From the NCBI RefSeq assembly GCF_000308815.1, contig NZ_BAFX01000203.1, forward strand, positions 1 to 64,000: a stretch of 64,000 nucleotides of DNA. The letters run 5' to 3'. The notes under the pieces are model-generated. The model saw nothing but the letters and a program-made list of their open reading frames with translations, did not search any database and was not told the DNA's origin. This document shows positions 32,390 through 40,813 of this stretch, one piece after another. The position numbers and the translations under genes are program-made. Position 1 is the first letter of the stretch. The number at the start of each line of letters is the position of its first letter. This DNA is from Nocardia concava NBRC 100430 (lineage in GTDB: Bacteria > Actinomycetota > Actinomycetes > Mycobacteriales > Mycobacteriaceae).

Positions 32390-34341
32390 AGAAGACGCCG
32401 ACCCGATTCGTCCGCTGGGTGGTGACCGTGGTCGTGGTCGGCACGCTGGCGATCGCGACCACCGCGACGGTGGCGGCGCTCTATCACCGATTCCAGCACA
32501 ATCGGCTCATCAATTCCGATTCCTACAAGGCGCGCTACGGCTATTGGGAGGTCGTCTCGCTGCCAAAGGATGTCGACGCCAATATCATTCACTCGATCGT
32601 GCTGCCGACCGGCAAGGTGCTGCTCATCGCGGGCAGCGGCAACGATCATCACAATTCCGATAAGTCCGTCTACAATTCGCTGATCTTCGATCCGGAGACG
32701 CGGACCGCCAAGCGCATCGATACGCCGGTGGACCTGTTCTGTTCCGATCACGCCTATCTGGCCGACGGCACCATTCTCATCGCGGGCGGGACGGGCAGTT
32801 ACGAGGTGCTGCCGGAGAATCTCACCCATGCCGGCGGGTATATGACGATCCGCAACGAGGATCCCGATCACCCCGGAATCCTACCCAAGGGAACGACATT
32901 CACGGGTAAGGAGAGCGGGAAGGTGTATCGCTCCGATCGCGATATCACCGTGCCGCCCGCCGTCAAGGATCCGGTCACCTACAAAGTCTCCGCGACCGAC
33001 CGCAATGTGTACGTCTCGGCCGAGGCCACCGGCACCGACGGCACCTGGGATCGCAACGACCACTACATGATCGGCGGGCTGACCTTCGCCCAGCAGCAGA
33101 ATCTGTACGGCTTCGCGCCGGAAATGGCGTTGAAGAAGAAGGAATACCAGGGCATCGACGCCTCGTATCTGTTCAATCCGTGGACGGAGACCTACGAGGC
33201 GGTGGGCAGCATGAATTACGCCCGCTGGTATCCGACGCTCACCCGGCTGGCCGACGGCAGGGTGATGGTCACCTCCGGGCTGGACGGGGCCGGGCGAATT
33301 CTGGACGGGCAGACCGAGATCTACGATCCTGCGACGAAGAAATGGGTCGAGCGTGACGATCTGCGCCGCATTCTGCCCACCTATCCCGCGGTATTCCAGA
33401 CCGCGGTAGCCGACCGGTTGTTCTTCAGCGGACCGACCACCGGCTGGGGTCCGGCCGAGGAGCATCGCGATCCGGGAATCTGGAATCTGACCGACAATTC
33501 GTTCCAACTGGTGCCCGGCCTGCGCGACCCGAACATGCTCGAGACCGGATCCTCGACCTGGCTCGGGCCGGTGCAGGACCAGCGGCTGCTGGTGGTCGGC
33601 GGTGGCGGCGTGGGCGATTCGTCCCTGTCCACCGGCCGCATCGACATCGTCGACCTGAAGGCGGCCGCGCCCAAGTTCGAGCCACTCGCGGTACTCCCCC
33701 AGGGCACCCGCTACCCGAACCTGGTCCCCCTGCCCAGCGGCGACGTCTTCATCACCAACGGCGCCAACGACTACCGCGGCCGCGGATCCAGCGACATCCT
33801 CTCCGCCTACCTCCTCGACCAGCAGGGCGGCCTCCGCCCCATGGCCGACCCGACGGTTGGCCGCGACTACCACTCGACGGCGGTCCTCCTGCCCTCCGGC
33901 CAAATCATGACCGACGGCTCCAACCCCCTGTTCGCCGACAAGAAGAACACCCTCCCCGGCAAGTTCGAGCGCCGAATCGAAATCTACACACCCCCATACC
34001 TCTACAAACCGGACGGTGGCTCGGTAGCGCGCCCGGTAATCACCAGCGGCCCGGCCGAAATCCGCCGCGGCGAATCCTTCGACTACACGGTGGGTTCCAC
34101 CCTGGCCGAGGTCCCCGCCGCGGCGGACGTGAAATCCCTGCGCCTACTCGCCCCCGCCGCGATCACCCACGTCACCGACACCAACGAGCGAATCGTCGAC
34201 CTCCCCGTCACGCGCACCGATTCCGGCCTGTCCGTGGCAGTTCCGGAGAACCCCGCCATCGCCCCATCGGGCTACTACATGCTCTTCGCGGTCAATTCCG
34301 CAGGCGTCCCCAGCATCGCCAAGTGGGTCCACCTCAGCTGA
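32383..34341 (+). CDS. glxA: GlxA-like radical copper oxidase (galactose oxidase fold)
   Basis: 652 residues: one N-terminal membrane anchor (about 10-34) then a kelch propeller and a C-terminal Ig-like domain. Residues expected for a Cu-radical oxidase are visible: Cys120 (DLFCSDHAY) and Tyr283 (ARWYPTL) for the thioether pair, Tyr496-His497 (RDYHST) and His596 (THVTD) as copper ligands. The length matches Streptomyces GlxA. It oxidises a primary alcohol or aldehyde to make hydrogen peroxide and is thought to modify the CslA glucan outside the cell. GTG 32383 overlaps the CslA stop by 7 bases. Confidence 0.88.
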   Translation: MLKKTPTRFVRWVVTVVVVGTLAIATTATVAALYHRFQHNRLINSDSYKARYGYWEVVSLPKDVDANIIHSIVLPTGKVLLIAGSGNDHHNSDKSVYNSLIFDPETRTAKRIDTPVDLFCSDHAYLADGTILIAGGTGSYEVLPENLTHAGGYMTIRNEDPDHPGILPKGTTFTGKESGKVYRSDRDITVPPAVKDPVTYKVSATDRNVYVSAEATGTDGTWDRNDHYMIGGLTFAQQQNLYGFAPEMALKKKEYQGIDASYLFNPWTETYEAVGSMNYARWYPTLTRLADGRVMVTSGLDGAGRILDGQTEIYDPATKKWVERDDLRRILPTYPAVFQTAVADRLFFSGPTTGWGPAEEHRDPGIWNLTDNSFQLVPGLRDPNMLETGSSTWLGPVQDQRLLVVGGGGVGDSSLSTGRIDIVDLKAAAPKFEPLAVLPQGTRYPNLVPLPSGDVFITNGANDYRGRGSSDILSAYLLDQQGGLRPMADPTVGRDYHSTAVLLPSGQIMTDGSNPLFADKKNTLPGKFERRIEIYTPPYLYKPDGGSVARPVITSGPAEIRRGESFDYTVGSTLAEVPAAADVKSLRLLAPAAITHVTDTNERIVDLPVTRTDSGLSVAVPENPAIAPSGYYMLFAVNSAGVPSIAKWVHLS

Positions 34342-34362
34342 TGTCAGAGTGCCTCCGAGGGT

Positions 34363-35277
34363 TTACCGAAGGTCTTCGATCACCTTCGCCAGTGCGGTCA
34401 TCTGCGCCTCGTTGATCGAGAAATGGGTGACCGAGTATTCGTCGCGGTATCGGCGCAGGGTGTCGGCGATGTCGCGTGCCGATCCGTGGAGGAATCCGGG
34501 CAGGTGGCGGAGCTGGGCATCGGAGAAGGTGGGCTGGAACATGCGCGGGAGTGTCAGATCGACCTCGCCGTGTCCCTCGACCTCCACCGCCTGCACCGTC
34601 AGCCCCAATTCGATATCGGCGAAACGGGTTCCGGCAGCCTCGCGGACGAATCGGGAGCGGCGGGCGAGCGCGGCGTCGCCGGTCTCGTCGGAGTCGATAT
34701 CGGAATCGACGGGTATTCCGGCCAACGAGATGGTGTCGGCGTGTTCGGCGGCCACCCGCAGCAGGCGGTCGCCGCCCCCGGCCACCAGCAGCGGAATGCG
34801 GTGCTGCACCGGCGGTTGATGATCACCCGCGAACAGCGCCTTGGTGTCGACGATCAGCTCGCGCAGATGCTCGATGCGCTGCCGCCCGCTCGGAAACGGC
34901 AGCCCCAGAGCCTCGAACTCCGGTTTCGCGAAATCCGGTCCGGCACCGAGCCCCAACTCGAACCGCCCGTCGGTCAGCTGCGCCACGCTAGCGACGTCCC
35001 GAGCCAGCCAAGCCGACCGATAGAACGCCCCATCCAGCACCATGGTGCCGACCCGCACCCGATCCGTCGCCTCCGCCATCGCGATCACCGCGGGAAACGG
35101 CGAGATCATCCCCAGATGATCCGGCACCGTAACCACGTCATACCCCAGGTCCTCAGCCTGCTGCGCCTTCTTCCGCCACCCAACCCGCGACTCACCCCCG
35201 CCGAGACCAACAGAAAACCGAAACGGCCGCGCTACCACATTATTTCGATCATCATTCACTCCATCGACGGTACTCAC
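34363..35277 (-). CDS. LLM-class F420-dependent oxidoreductase
   Basis: 304 residues, luciferase-like TIM barrel, with VPDHLGMISPFPAVIAMAEA near 50-70 and GRFELGLGAGPDFAKPEF near 103-120. It resembles the TIGR03621-type F420 family common in mycobacteria and nocardiae. Substrate unknown. The stop lies 22 bases from the convergent GlxA stop. Start GTG 35277 lacks a clear ribosome site, and a later GTG may be used. The 214-base gap upstream (35278-35491) shows nothing I can name. Confidence 0.85.
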   Translation of the reverse strand: MSTVDGVNDDRNNVVARPFRFSVGLGGGESRVGWRKKAQQAEDLGYDVVTVPDHLGMISPFPAVIAMAEATDRVRVGTMVLDGAFYRSAWLARDVASVAQLTDGRFELGLGAGPDFAKPEFEALGLPFPSGRQRIEHLRELIVDTKALFAGDHQPPVQHRIPLLVAGGGDRLLRVAAEHADTISLAGIPVDSDIDSDETGDAALARRSRFVREAAGTRFADIELGLTVQAVEVEGHGEVDLTLPRMFQPTFSDAQLRHLPGFLHGSARDIADTLRRYRDEYSVTHFSINEAQMTALAKVIEDLR

Positions 35278-35491
35278 ACCAACACTGTCGCCCCTTGCAC
35301 CGACCTTGCACGCACCTTGCGCGCGCGCCGCTCCCCCACCCCCCGATTCCCCACTCCCAGTTGATCTTCCACCACAGCGCGCTCACCGGTTCAGCCGGCG
35401 CGACAAGCGGCATGACGGGCCGAAATCTTGATGTGTGGCAAGGCGACAGCCTCGGGCAGCGGCGATCGGTCACCGTATTGGGGGGATGGGT

Positions 35492-36520
35492 CTAGGAGAG
35501 TTGGTCGAGGAGGAGTTGGCGGTCGAATTCGCCGGCGGGTTGGTCGCTGGTGCCGCAGCGGCCGTCGGATTGGCCGGGGGTTTTGATGAAGGCGTGTTCG
35601 ATGAGGGCGGTGGGGTCGAAGTGGGTGGTGGGGAGGGTTCCTACTTTTTGGCCTTGGGGGTTGCACCAAGCGACCAGGTCTGCGGTGTTGGGGGCGCCGT
35701 TGACCGAGTTGTCGATCATTACGAAGAGTTGGTGGCCGTAGGCCTGTTCGATTCGGGTGGCGTAGGCACGGATTTCGGGCTCGGGGCGGCGGTTGGCCAC
35801 GTTGAGGGAGATGCCGGAGACCGGTTGGGAGGGGCTGACCGCGTGGAGCAGTTCGGCTACGCGGGCCGGGTCGACCCAGGTGCTGTTGCCGACGTCGACG
35901 TATACCGCGGTTGACGGATTATGTTGCAGCAGTTGGGCGTACGCGAAGGCCAGTAGAGAGAGGCGGGCCGTGCGGTCGGGCTCGTTCATCTCGGTGGTGT
36001 GGGCGAGGGCGTCGGGTTCCAGGATCACGATCGCGGGGTTCGCGCCGATGGCGTCGCTGACGCCTGTGATCCACTGCTTGTAGGCGTCCATTCCGGCCTG
36101 TCCCCCACCTGATTCGCCGTGCAGGTCGCGTCCCGGGATGCCGTAGGCGACGAACATCGGGATCGATTCGGTGGTGTGCGCTCGCGCGATGTCCTGGCGG
36201 ATCGTGCCGACGGTGATATCCAGGTCGCGCGGCAGCCATTCGGCCACCGGGGTCCGGATCAGCCGTTCGAGATTCGCCCGCACCCGGACGTCATTGACGG
36301 TCGGCAGGGTGGCGCGCAGATCCGCGTAGTACTTGTCGCTGGATTCCAGCAGATACTCGGCGCTGCCGGGCGCGTTCCGCTGCGGTACGGCCGCTGGCGG
36401 CGGCGCGGGTTCTGCGGGCCCCTTGCCGCATCCGGTCAGCAGCAACTCCAGAGCCACAGCGCACACCGTCCCCATCCGGAGGGCCCACGGCCGAACCCAA
36501 CCCGATCCTCCACGCCGCAT
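35492..36520 (-). CDS. GH6-family glycosidase lipoprotein (CslZ-like)
   Basis: 342 residues with a lipoprotein signal (lipobox L-L-T-G-C near residue 27-31) and a GH6 catalytic domain. Four conserved Asp positions are visible: YGIPGRDL, the acid in VILEPDALA, VYVDVGNSTW and IDNSVNG. GH6 enzymes cut beta-1,4-glucan. Being exported and near the CslA/GlxA pair, it probably trims or releases the glucan, as the GH6 protein CslZ does in Streptomyces. Here it is on the opposite strand, 1.2 kb past glxA with an LLM gene between. ATG 36520 gives a sensible signal peptide. Confidence 0.85.
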   Translation of the reverse strand: MRRGGSGWVRPWALRMGTVCAVALELLLTGCGKGPAEPAPPPAAVPQRNAPGSAEYLLESSDKYYADLRATLPTVNDVRVRANLERLIRTPVAEWLPRDLDITVGTIRQDIARAHTTESIPMFVAYGIPGRDLHGESGGGQAGMDAYKQWITGVSDAIGANPAIVILEPDALAHTTEMNEPDRTARLSLLAFAYAQLLQHNPSTAVYVDVGNSTWVDPARVAELLHAVSPSQPVSGISLNVANRRPEPEIRAYATRIEQAYGHQLFVMIDNSVNGAPNTADLVAWCNPQGQKVGTLPTTHFDPTALIEHAFIKTPGQSDGRCGTSDQPAGEFDRQLLLDQLS

Positions 36521-36555
36521 GCCCAACAGTATGCCGGTCCCCCACAATAGTTTCC

Positions 36556-36704
36556 GTGCAGGGCGATCCGACCGAACCGATACTTTTCCTCGATGTCGGC
36601 GGCACCCTTCTACCCCGTGGCACGGCGGGCCTTCCTGCCTGACCACGGCCCTGGGCGACGCCCACTTCACCGTCATCACCGACTGGCTGCGGGCCAATCG
36701 ATAG
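36556..36704 (+). pseudogene. Remnant of an HAD-family hydrolase gene
   Basis: From GTG 36556 the frame reads an HAD motif I-like start (E-P-I-L-F-L-D-V-G-G-T-L-L-P) and stops at 36642. In another frame the following bases give G-D-A-H-F-T-V-I-T-D-W-L-R-A-N-R and stop at 36704, like the C-terminal end of the same small family (usually about 180 residues). About 130 middle residues are missing and the first motif has Gly for the second Asp. I read it as a deleted, decayed gene; the match is by eye. Confidence 0.5.
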
Positions 36705-36725
36705 GGCCCGCAGCCGGTTCGGCGA

Positions 36726-37202
36726 TCAGCGTTTGACGACCTGGGTGCCGTCGGCGAAATTGTCGTGCCAGCCCTGTTTGGTGGGGCTCGCGCTCACCGT
36801 CACCGCGATGGCGATCGCCGCGCAGAACCACAGCAGGCCACCGATCCACGGGATCAGGTTCAGCAGCATGTAGGCATTGCGCTTGGCGGAGTCCGCGAGG
36901 CTCGGCTTGGCCGCGCCGCGAGAACCGTTGACGTGCAGGCCGAGCAGCTTCTTGCCCGGTGTCGAACCGCTCGCCACCTCGAAGAACACGAAGTAGAGGA
37001 ACCCGAATCCCGCGCCCGGCAGGATCGAGGCCCAACCCGGCAGGCCCGAGCCCTTGTCCAGGATCCAGAACAGGATGCCGCCGACGATGCCGGCGATGAT
37101 CCAGTCGATGAATCGGGCGAGCGCGCGGCTGCCGATTCCGGCCGGGGTCACCCCGACGACCGGCCCCGCGTACGGGTCGTAGCCGTATCCACCCGTGGTC
37201 AT
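36726..37202 (-). CDS. RDD-family membrane protein
   Basis: 158 residues. After a Gly/Tyr-rich N-terminus there is an RDD domain with R-A-L-A-R-F-I-D-W-I-I-A near 29-40 and further helices (about 33-53, 60-78, 110-135). The domain is of unknown or ion-exchange function. ATG 37202 has GAGGAGGAA upstream; the longer in-frame extension to 37226 lacks this. It stands alone between the HAD remnant and GtrA. Confidence 0.85.
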   Translation of the reverse strand: MTTGGYGYDPYAGPVVGVTPAGIGSRALARFIDWIIAGIVGGILFWILDKGSGLPGWASILPGAGFGFLYFVFFEVASGSTPGKKLLGLHVNGSRGAAKPSLADSAKRNAYMLLNLIPWIGGLLWFCAAIAIAVTVSASPTKQGWHDNFADGTQVVKR

Positions 37203-37306
37203 GATTCCTCCTCGTATCGACCACATATCACTCTCATTCCATCCTGCGACCGGAATCCGGCCCGCGCATCAGGGAAGGCCCGGACCCGGACCCTGAACCT
37301 GATCAC

Positions 37307-37828
37307 TCAGAACACGAATCCGCGCAGTGCCACGAAGCGTGCGCCGCCGACCGCGGCCATGATCGCGATCACCGCGCCGGCCTGGGCGAGCTCACCGAGC
37401 CCGGGGGCCCAGAAGCCGAGTCCGGCCAGTGCCGCGGTGCTGATCAGCAGCCCGATCAGGGCCAGGCCGCCGCCCTCCCACTGCGCCTTGAACCAGCCGA
37501 CCCGCCCGGCCGCCTGGAAGGTGAGCTGGCGGTGCAGCTCATTGGCGATCACGGTGCTGACGATCGATCCGGCGATATTGGCGACCAGCGGGCCGATTCC
37601 GTTCATGGCCATGAACAGCAGCGCGTACGCGATATTGCTCATCCCGCCGACCACGGCGAACCGGATCAGCTGGGCGAGCGCGTGGTCGCCGCGCAGGAAG
37701 CCCTGCACGCGGGCGGCCCGCTCGAGTGCCGCCGTACGCAGCGCCGGGTAGGCGTCGGTCCCGATGCTCAGATCGATGGTCCCGGGGGCGGCGAATGCTG
37801 TGCTGTTCACGAGAATCACTGTCGCCAC
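37307..37828 (-). CDS. GtrA-like membrane protein
   Basis: 173 residues with four membrane helices from about residue 55 on (RFAVVGGMSNIAYALLFMAM, then three more), the GtrA/DPMS-flippase-like plan. GtrA-type proteins are linked to transfer of lipid-linked sugars such as decaprenyl-phospho-sugars across the membrane. A DprE1-like gene lies about 12 kb away but not adjacent. The 50-residue N-terminal tail is unusual, and the start may be later. Divergent from the methyltransferase gene. Confidence 0.85.
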   Translation of the reverse strand: MATVILVNSTAFAAPGTIDLSIGTDAYPALRTAALERAARVQGFLRGDHALAQLIRFAVVGGMSNIAYALLFMAMNGIGPLVANIAGSIVSTVIANELHRQLTFQAAGRVGWFKAQWEGGGLALIGLLISTAALAGLGFWAPGLGELAQAGAVIAIMAAVGGARFVALRGFVF

Positions 37829-37853
37829 CCGCGCTTACACCGCGCTGACACCG

Positions 37854-37875
37854 GCCTGACACGTCGCTGTCAGGC
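37854..37875. promoter_or_regulatory. Long palindrome before the methyltransferase gene
   Basis: GCCTGACA (37854-37861) and TGTCAGGC (37868-37875) are perfect 8-base arms around CGTCGC. The site ends 13 bases before ATG 37889 and 26 bases after the divergent GtrA start. It could be an operator for both genes or a 5' RNA hairpin of the methyltransferase message. Confidence 0.45.
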
Positions 37876-37888
37876 GCATGCTGGGGTG

Positions 37889-38653
37889 ATGTTCGGTTTG
37901 AAAACGGCGGGACGCCGCGGTGAGTACGGGATCGACGGGGACTTCGAGAAGGTGTCGGCGCGCACGCAAGGCGTGATCGTCGCCGTCATCGGCGCGGTGC
38001 TGATCGGCGGGACGATCGGGAGCCTGGTGGCGGGCGCGTGGCTCGCGGCGCTGATCACCGGGCTGGTCGCGCTCTGGTTCGCGGCCTTCGTCGGCAGCTA
38101 TCTGCGCGCCACGCTGGTGGGGAAATTCGAAGTGTGGGAACGGATTCTGGGTGGGCTGGGCTTGCGGGGCGATGAGCACGTGCTGGACCTGGGGTGTGGG
38201 CGGGGAGCGGTGCTGTTGCGGGCGGCGCAGTTACTGCCGCGCGGGCGCGCCGTCGGTATAGATATCTGGCGGGCCGATCAAACCGGTAACAGTCCCGAGG
38301 TGACCCGGCGCAATGCCGAGCTCGAAGGAGTGGCCGACCGGGTCACGCTCGAGACCGGTGATATCACCCGACTCCCGTTCCCCGACAACAGCTTCGACGT
38401 GATCCTCAGCAGCCTGGTCATCCACAATCTCCCGGATGCCGAGGCCCGCCGGAAAGCCATCGACGAGGCCGTTCGCGTGCTACGCCCCGGCGGACGGCTG
38501 GCCATCGCGGACCTGATGCACACGCGGTCGTATCTCGCCCGCGTGCAAGAGCTCGGTCTCACCGACATCCACCACCGCGATCTCGGCTGGCGCATGTGGT
38601 GGGGCGGGCCCTGGGTCGCCACCCGGCTGCTCACCGCCACCAAGCCCGCCTGA
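37889..38653 (+). CDS. Class I SAM-dependent methyltransferase with N-terminal membrane helices
   Basis: 254 residues. Two membrane helices (about 30-75) precede a Rossmann methyltransferase domain with V-L-D-L-G-C-G-R-G near 97-105, the acidic I-D-I-W near 122 and a post-II G-G-R-L-A-I near 196. The combination suggests methylation of a membrane lipid or membrane-bound substrate. Similar proteins occur singly in mycolata; none that I recall has a known substrate. A strong palindrome lies just upstream. Confidence 0.85.
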   Translation: MFGLKTAGRRGEYGIDGDFEKVSARTQGVIVAVIGAVLIGGTIGSLVAGAWLAALITGLVALWFAAFVGSYLRATLVGKFEVWERILGGLGLRGDEHVLDLGCGRGAVLLRAAQLLPRGRAVGIDIWRADQTGNSPEVTRRNAELEGVADRVTLETGDITRLPFPDNSFDVILSSLVIHNLPDAEARRKAIDEAVRVLRPGGRLAIADLMHTRSYLARVQELGLTDIHHRDLGWRMWWGGPWVATRLLTATKPA

Positions 38654-38681
38654 GCCTCCGATCGAATCCTCGATGGCGGCC

Positions 38682-38695
38682 ATAGGATCTCCTAT
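38682..38695. promoter_or_regulatory. Palindrome upstream of the DJ-1/PfpI gene
   Basis: ATAGGA-tc-TCCTAT, perfect 6-base arms, lies 65-78 bases before ATG 38760 in the only AT-rich part of this gap. The position fits an operator, but no adjacent regulator gene is present. Confidence 0.3.
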
Positions 38696-38759
38696 TGGCG
38701 GGCAGATATCGGCACTGCCTAGCGTGGTATCCGCAACCGAGGCACGCGAGGAGAGTTCG

Positions 38760-39452
38760 ATGGCAAAGATCCTGTTCGTCATGACCGGCGTCGATTACTG
38801 GACGTTGGCCGACGGCAGCAAGCATCCGACCGGCTATTGGGCGGAGGAGTTCGTCGCGCCGTACGAGGCGTTCACGAAGGCCGGGCACGAGATCGTGGTG
38901 GCGACGCCGGGAGCGGTGGTGCCCGCGGTGGATCACGGCAGTCTGGCGCCGGAGGCGAACGGCGGGGTCGAGGGCGCGGCGCGCATTGCCGAGATCCTGG
39001 ATGCGGCGGCCGAACTCACGCGGCCGGTGGATCTCGCGACGGTCGACCTGGCCGATTTCGATGCGGTGTACTACCCGGGCGGGCACGGGCCGATGGAGGA
39101 TCTCGCGGTCGATCCGGTGTCCGGGAAGCTGCTCAACGACGCGCTCGCGTCGGGCAAGCCGCTGGGCGTCGTGTGCCATGCACCGGCGGCGCTACTGGCC
39201 ACCGCCGACGTGGCGGGCAGTTCACCGTTCGCCGGGTACCGCGTCACCGGCTTCACCAATGCCGAAGAGACGCAGGCCGGTTTCGCCGACAAGGCCAAGT
39301 GGCTGCTGCAGGACCGGCTGGAGGCGCTCGGCGTGGACTTCCGCGTCGGCGAGCCGTGGGCACCGCACATCGAGGTGGACCGGAATCTGTACACGGGGCA
39401 GAATCCGGCCTCCTCGGCTCCGCTGGCGGCGGAGTTGTTGCGGGCCTTGTAA
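38760..39452 (+). CDS. DJ-1/PfpI (Hsp31-like) family protein
   Basis: 230 residues of the class I glutamine amidotransferase-like DJ-1 superfamily. The nucleophile Cys is in GVVCHAPAALL near 139, with Y-Y-P-G-G-H-G-P-M near 101-109 and an Asn/Glu-rich end. Members act as glyoxalase III, protein deglycase or chaperone in stress. ATG 38760 has GAGGAGAG upstream. Its TAA lies in the first of four TGTRATTACG repeats. Confidence 0.88.
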   Translation: MAKILFVMTGVDYWTLADGSKHPTGYWAEEFVAPYEAFTKAGHEIVVATPGAVVPAVDHGSLAPEANGGVEGAARIAEILDAAAELTRPVDLATVDLADFDAVYYPGGHGPMEDLAVDPVSGKLLNDALASGKPLGVVCHAPAALLATADVAGSSPFAGYRVTGFTNAEETQAGFADKAKWLLQDRLEALGVDFRVGEPWAPHIEVDRNLYTGQNPASSAPLAAELLRAL

Positions 39453-39514
39453 TTACGAAGGCCCTGTAATTACGCCAGCTTCCGCGCTGTAATTACGCGG
39501 CCGGTGTGATTACG
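39448..39514. repeat. Four TGTRATTACG repeats between convergent genes
   Basis: TGTAATTACG at 39448-39457, 39465-39474 and 39488-39497, and TGTGATTACG at 39505-39514; unit spacing 17, 23 and 17 bases. The core GTAATTAC is palindromic, so each unit gives TAA on both strands. The first unit holds the stop of the DJ-1 gene and the last the stop of the acyl-CoA dehydrogenase gene. Confidence 0.75.
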
Positions 39515-40733
39515 CCTTCTTGCCCCAGTTCGGGTCGCGGCGGCGCAGTTCCCACTGCGCGATCGAGCGCTTGTGCACCTCGTCGGGCCCGTCGGCCAGA
39601 CGCAGGGTGCGCAGGTGCGCGTACATGCTGGCCAGCGGGAAGTCATCGGAGACACCGCCGCCGCCGTGCACCTGAATGGCCCGGTCGACCACCTTCAGCG
39701 CGACATTGGGCGCGGCCACCTTGATGGCGGCGATCTCGGTGCGCGCGGCCTTGTTGCCGACCGTGTCCATCAGGTACGCGGCCTTGAGGGTCAGCAGCCG
39801 CGCCATGTCGATCTCGATGCGCGACTCGGCGATCCAATCCTGGATATTGGCCCGATTCGCCACCGGCTCACCGAAGGTCGTGCGCGACTGCGCGCGGTCG
39901 ATCATCAGATCCAGGGCGCGCTCGGCCATGCCGATCGAGCGCATGCAGTGGTGGATGCGGCCGGGCCCCAGGCGCGCCTGGCTGATCATGAACCCGTCGC
40001 CCTCGCCGGCGAGCAGCGCGGTCTTGGGCACGCGCACGTTCTCGAAGGTCACCTCGGCGTGGCCCTCGCGGTCCTGGTAGCCGAAGACCGGCAGGCCGCG
40101 CTGGACCGTCACGCCGGGAGTGTCGATCGGCACGACCATCATCGACTGCTGGCGGTGCGTGGGCGCGGTGGTGTCGGTCTTGCCCATCACGATGAGCACC
40201 TTGCAATTGCGGTGCAGGGCATTGGAAGTCCACCACTTGCGGCCGTTGAGCACGTAGTCGTCGCCGTCGCGATCCATGCGCAGCTGGATATTGGTGGCAT
40301 CGGAGCTGGCTACGGCGGGCTCGGTCATGGCGAAGGCGGAGCGGATCTCGCCGTCGAGCAGCGGCCGCAGCCACTGCTGCTGATGCTCTGGCGTGCCGAA
40401 GAGCGTCAGCACCTCCATGTTTCCGGTGTCGGGGGCCGAGCAGTTGGTGGCCTCCGGCGCGAGATGCGCACTGCGGCCCATGATTTCGGCCAGCGGCGCG
40501 TACTCGAGATTGGTCAGGCCCGGACCCCACTGCGGATGCGGGTGGAAGAGGTTCCACAGGCCGCGCTTCTTCGCTTCGGTCTTGAGTTCCTCGACGATGG
40601 GCGGCTGGAAGTGCGGGTCGCCGGATTCGGCCATCTGCGCCTCGTACACCGCCTCGGCGGGGTAGACCTGCTCGTCCATGAAGGCGAGCAGGTCGTCGCG
40701 ATAGCGGAGGGCCTTCTCCGACAGCTCGAACAT
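39510..40733 (-). CDS. Acyl-CoA dehydrogenase family protein
   Basis: 407 residues of the flavin acyl-CoA dehydrogenase fold. Family features are F-A-M-T-E-P-A-V-A-S-S-D near 132-143, the W-W-T-S-N loop, and the final I-Q-V-H-G-G-G-G-V region. It resembles long-chain, ACAD10/11-type proteins that work with a kinase-like partner on hydroxylated acyl-CoAs. The aminoglycoside-phosphotransferase-like gene immediately upstream (80 bases) fits such a pairing. AGGAG precedes ATG 40733. Confidence 0.92.
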   Translation of the reverse strand: MFELSEKALRYRDDLLAFMDEQVYPAEAVYEAQMAESGDPHFQPPIVEELKTEAKKRGLWNLFHPHPQWGPGLTNLEYAPLAEIMGRSAHLAPEATNCSAPDTGNMEVLTLFGTPEHQQQWLRPLLDGEIRSAFAMTEPAVASSDATNIQLRMDRDGDDYVLNGRKWWTSNALHRNCKVLIVMGKTDTTAPTHRQQSMMVVPIDTPGVTVQRGLPVFGYQDREGHAEVTFENVRVPKTALLAGEGDGFMISQARLGPGRIHHCMRSIGMAERALDLMIDRAQSRTTFGEPVANRANIQDWIAESRIEIDMARLLTLKAAYLMDTVGNKAARTEIAAIKVAAPNVALKVVDRAIQVHGGGGVSDDFPLASMYAHLRTLRLADGPDEVHKRSIAQWELRRRDPNWGKKA

Positions 40734-40813
40734 CGAAAACTCCTGACCGTGGCGTGTTTTCCGATTTCGGACGGTACGTGAACTTGATTCCGGATTCAAC
40801 TCTGGGTTGCGGG

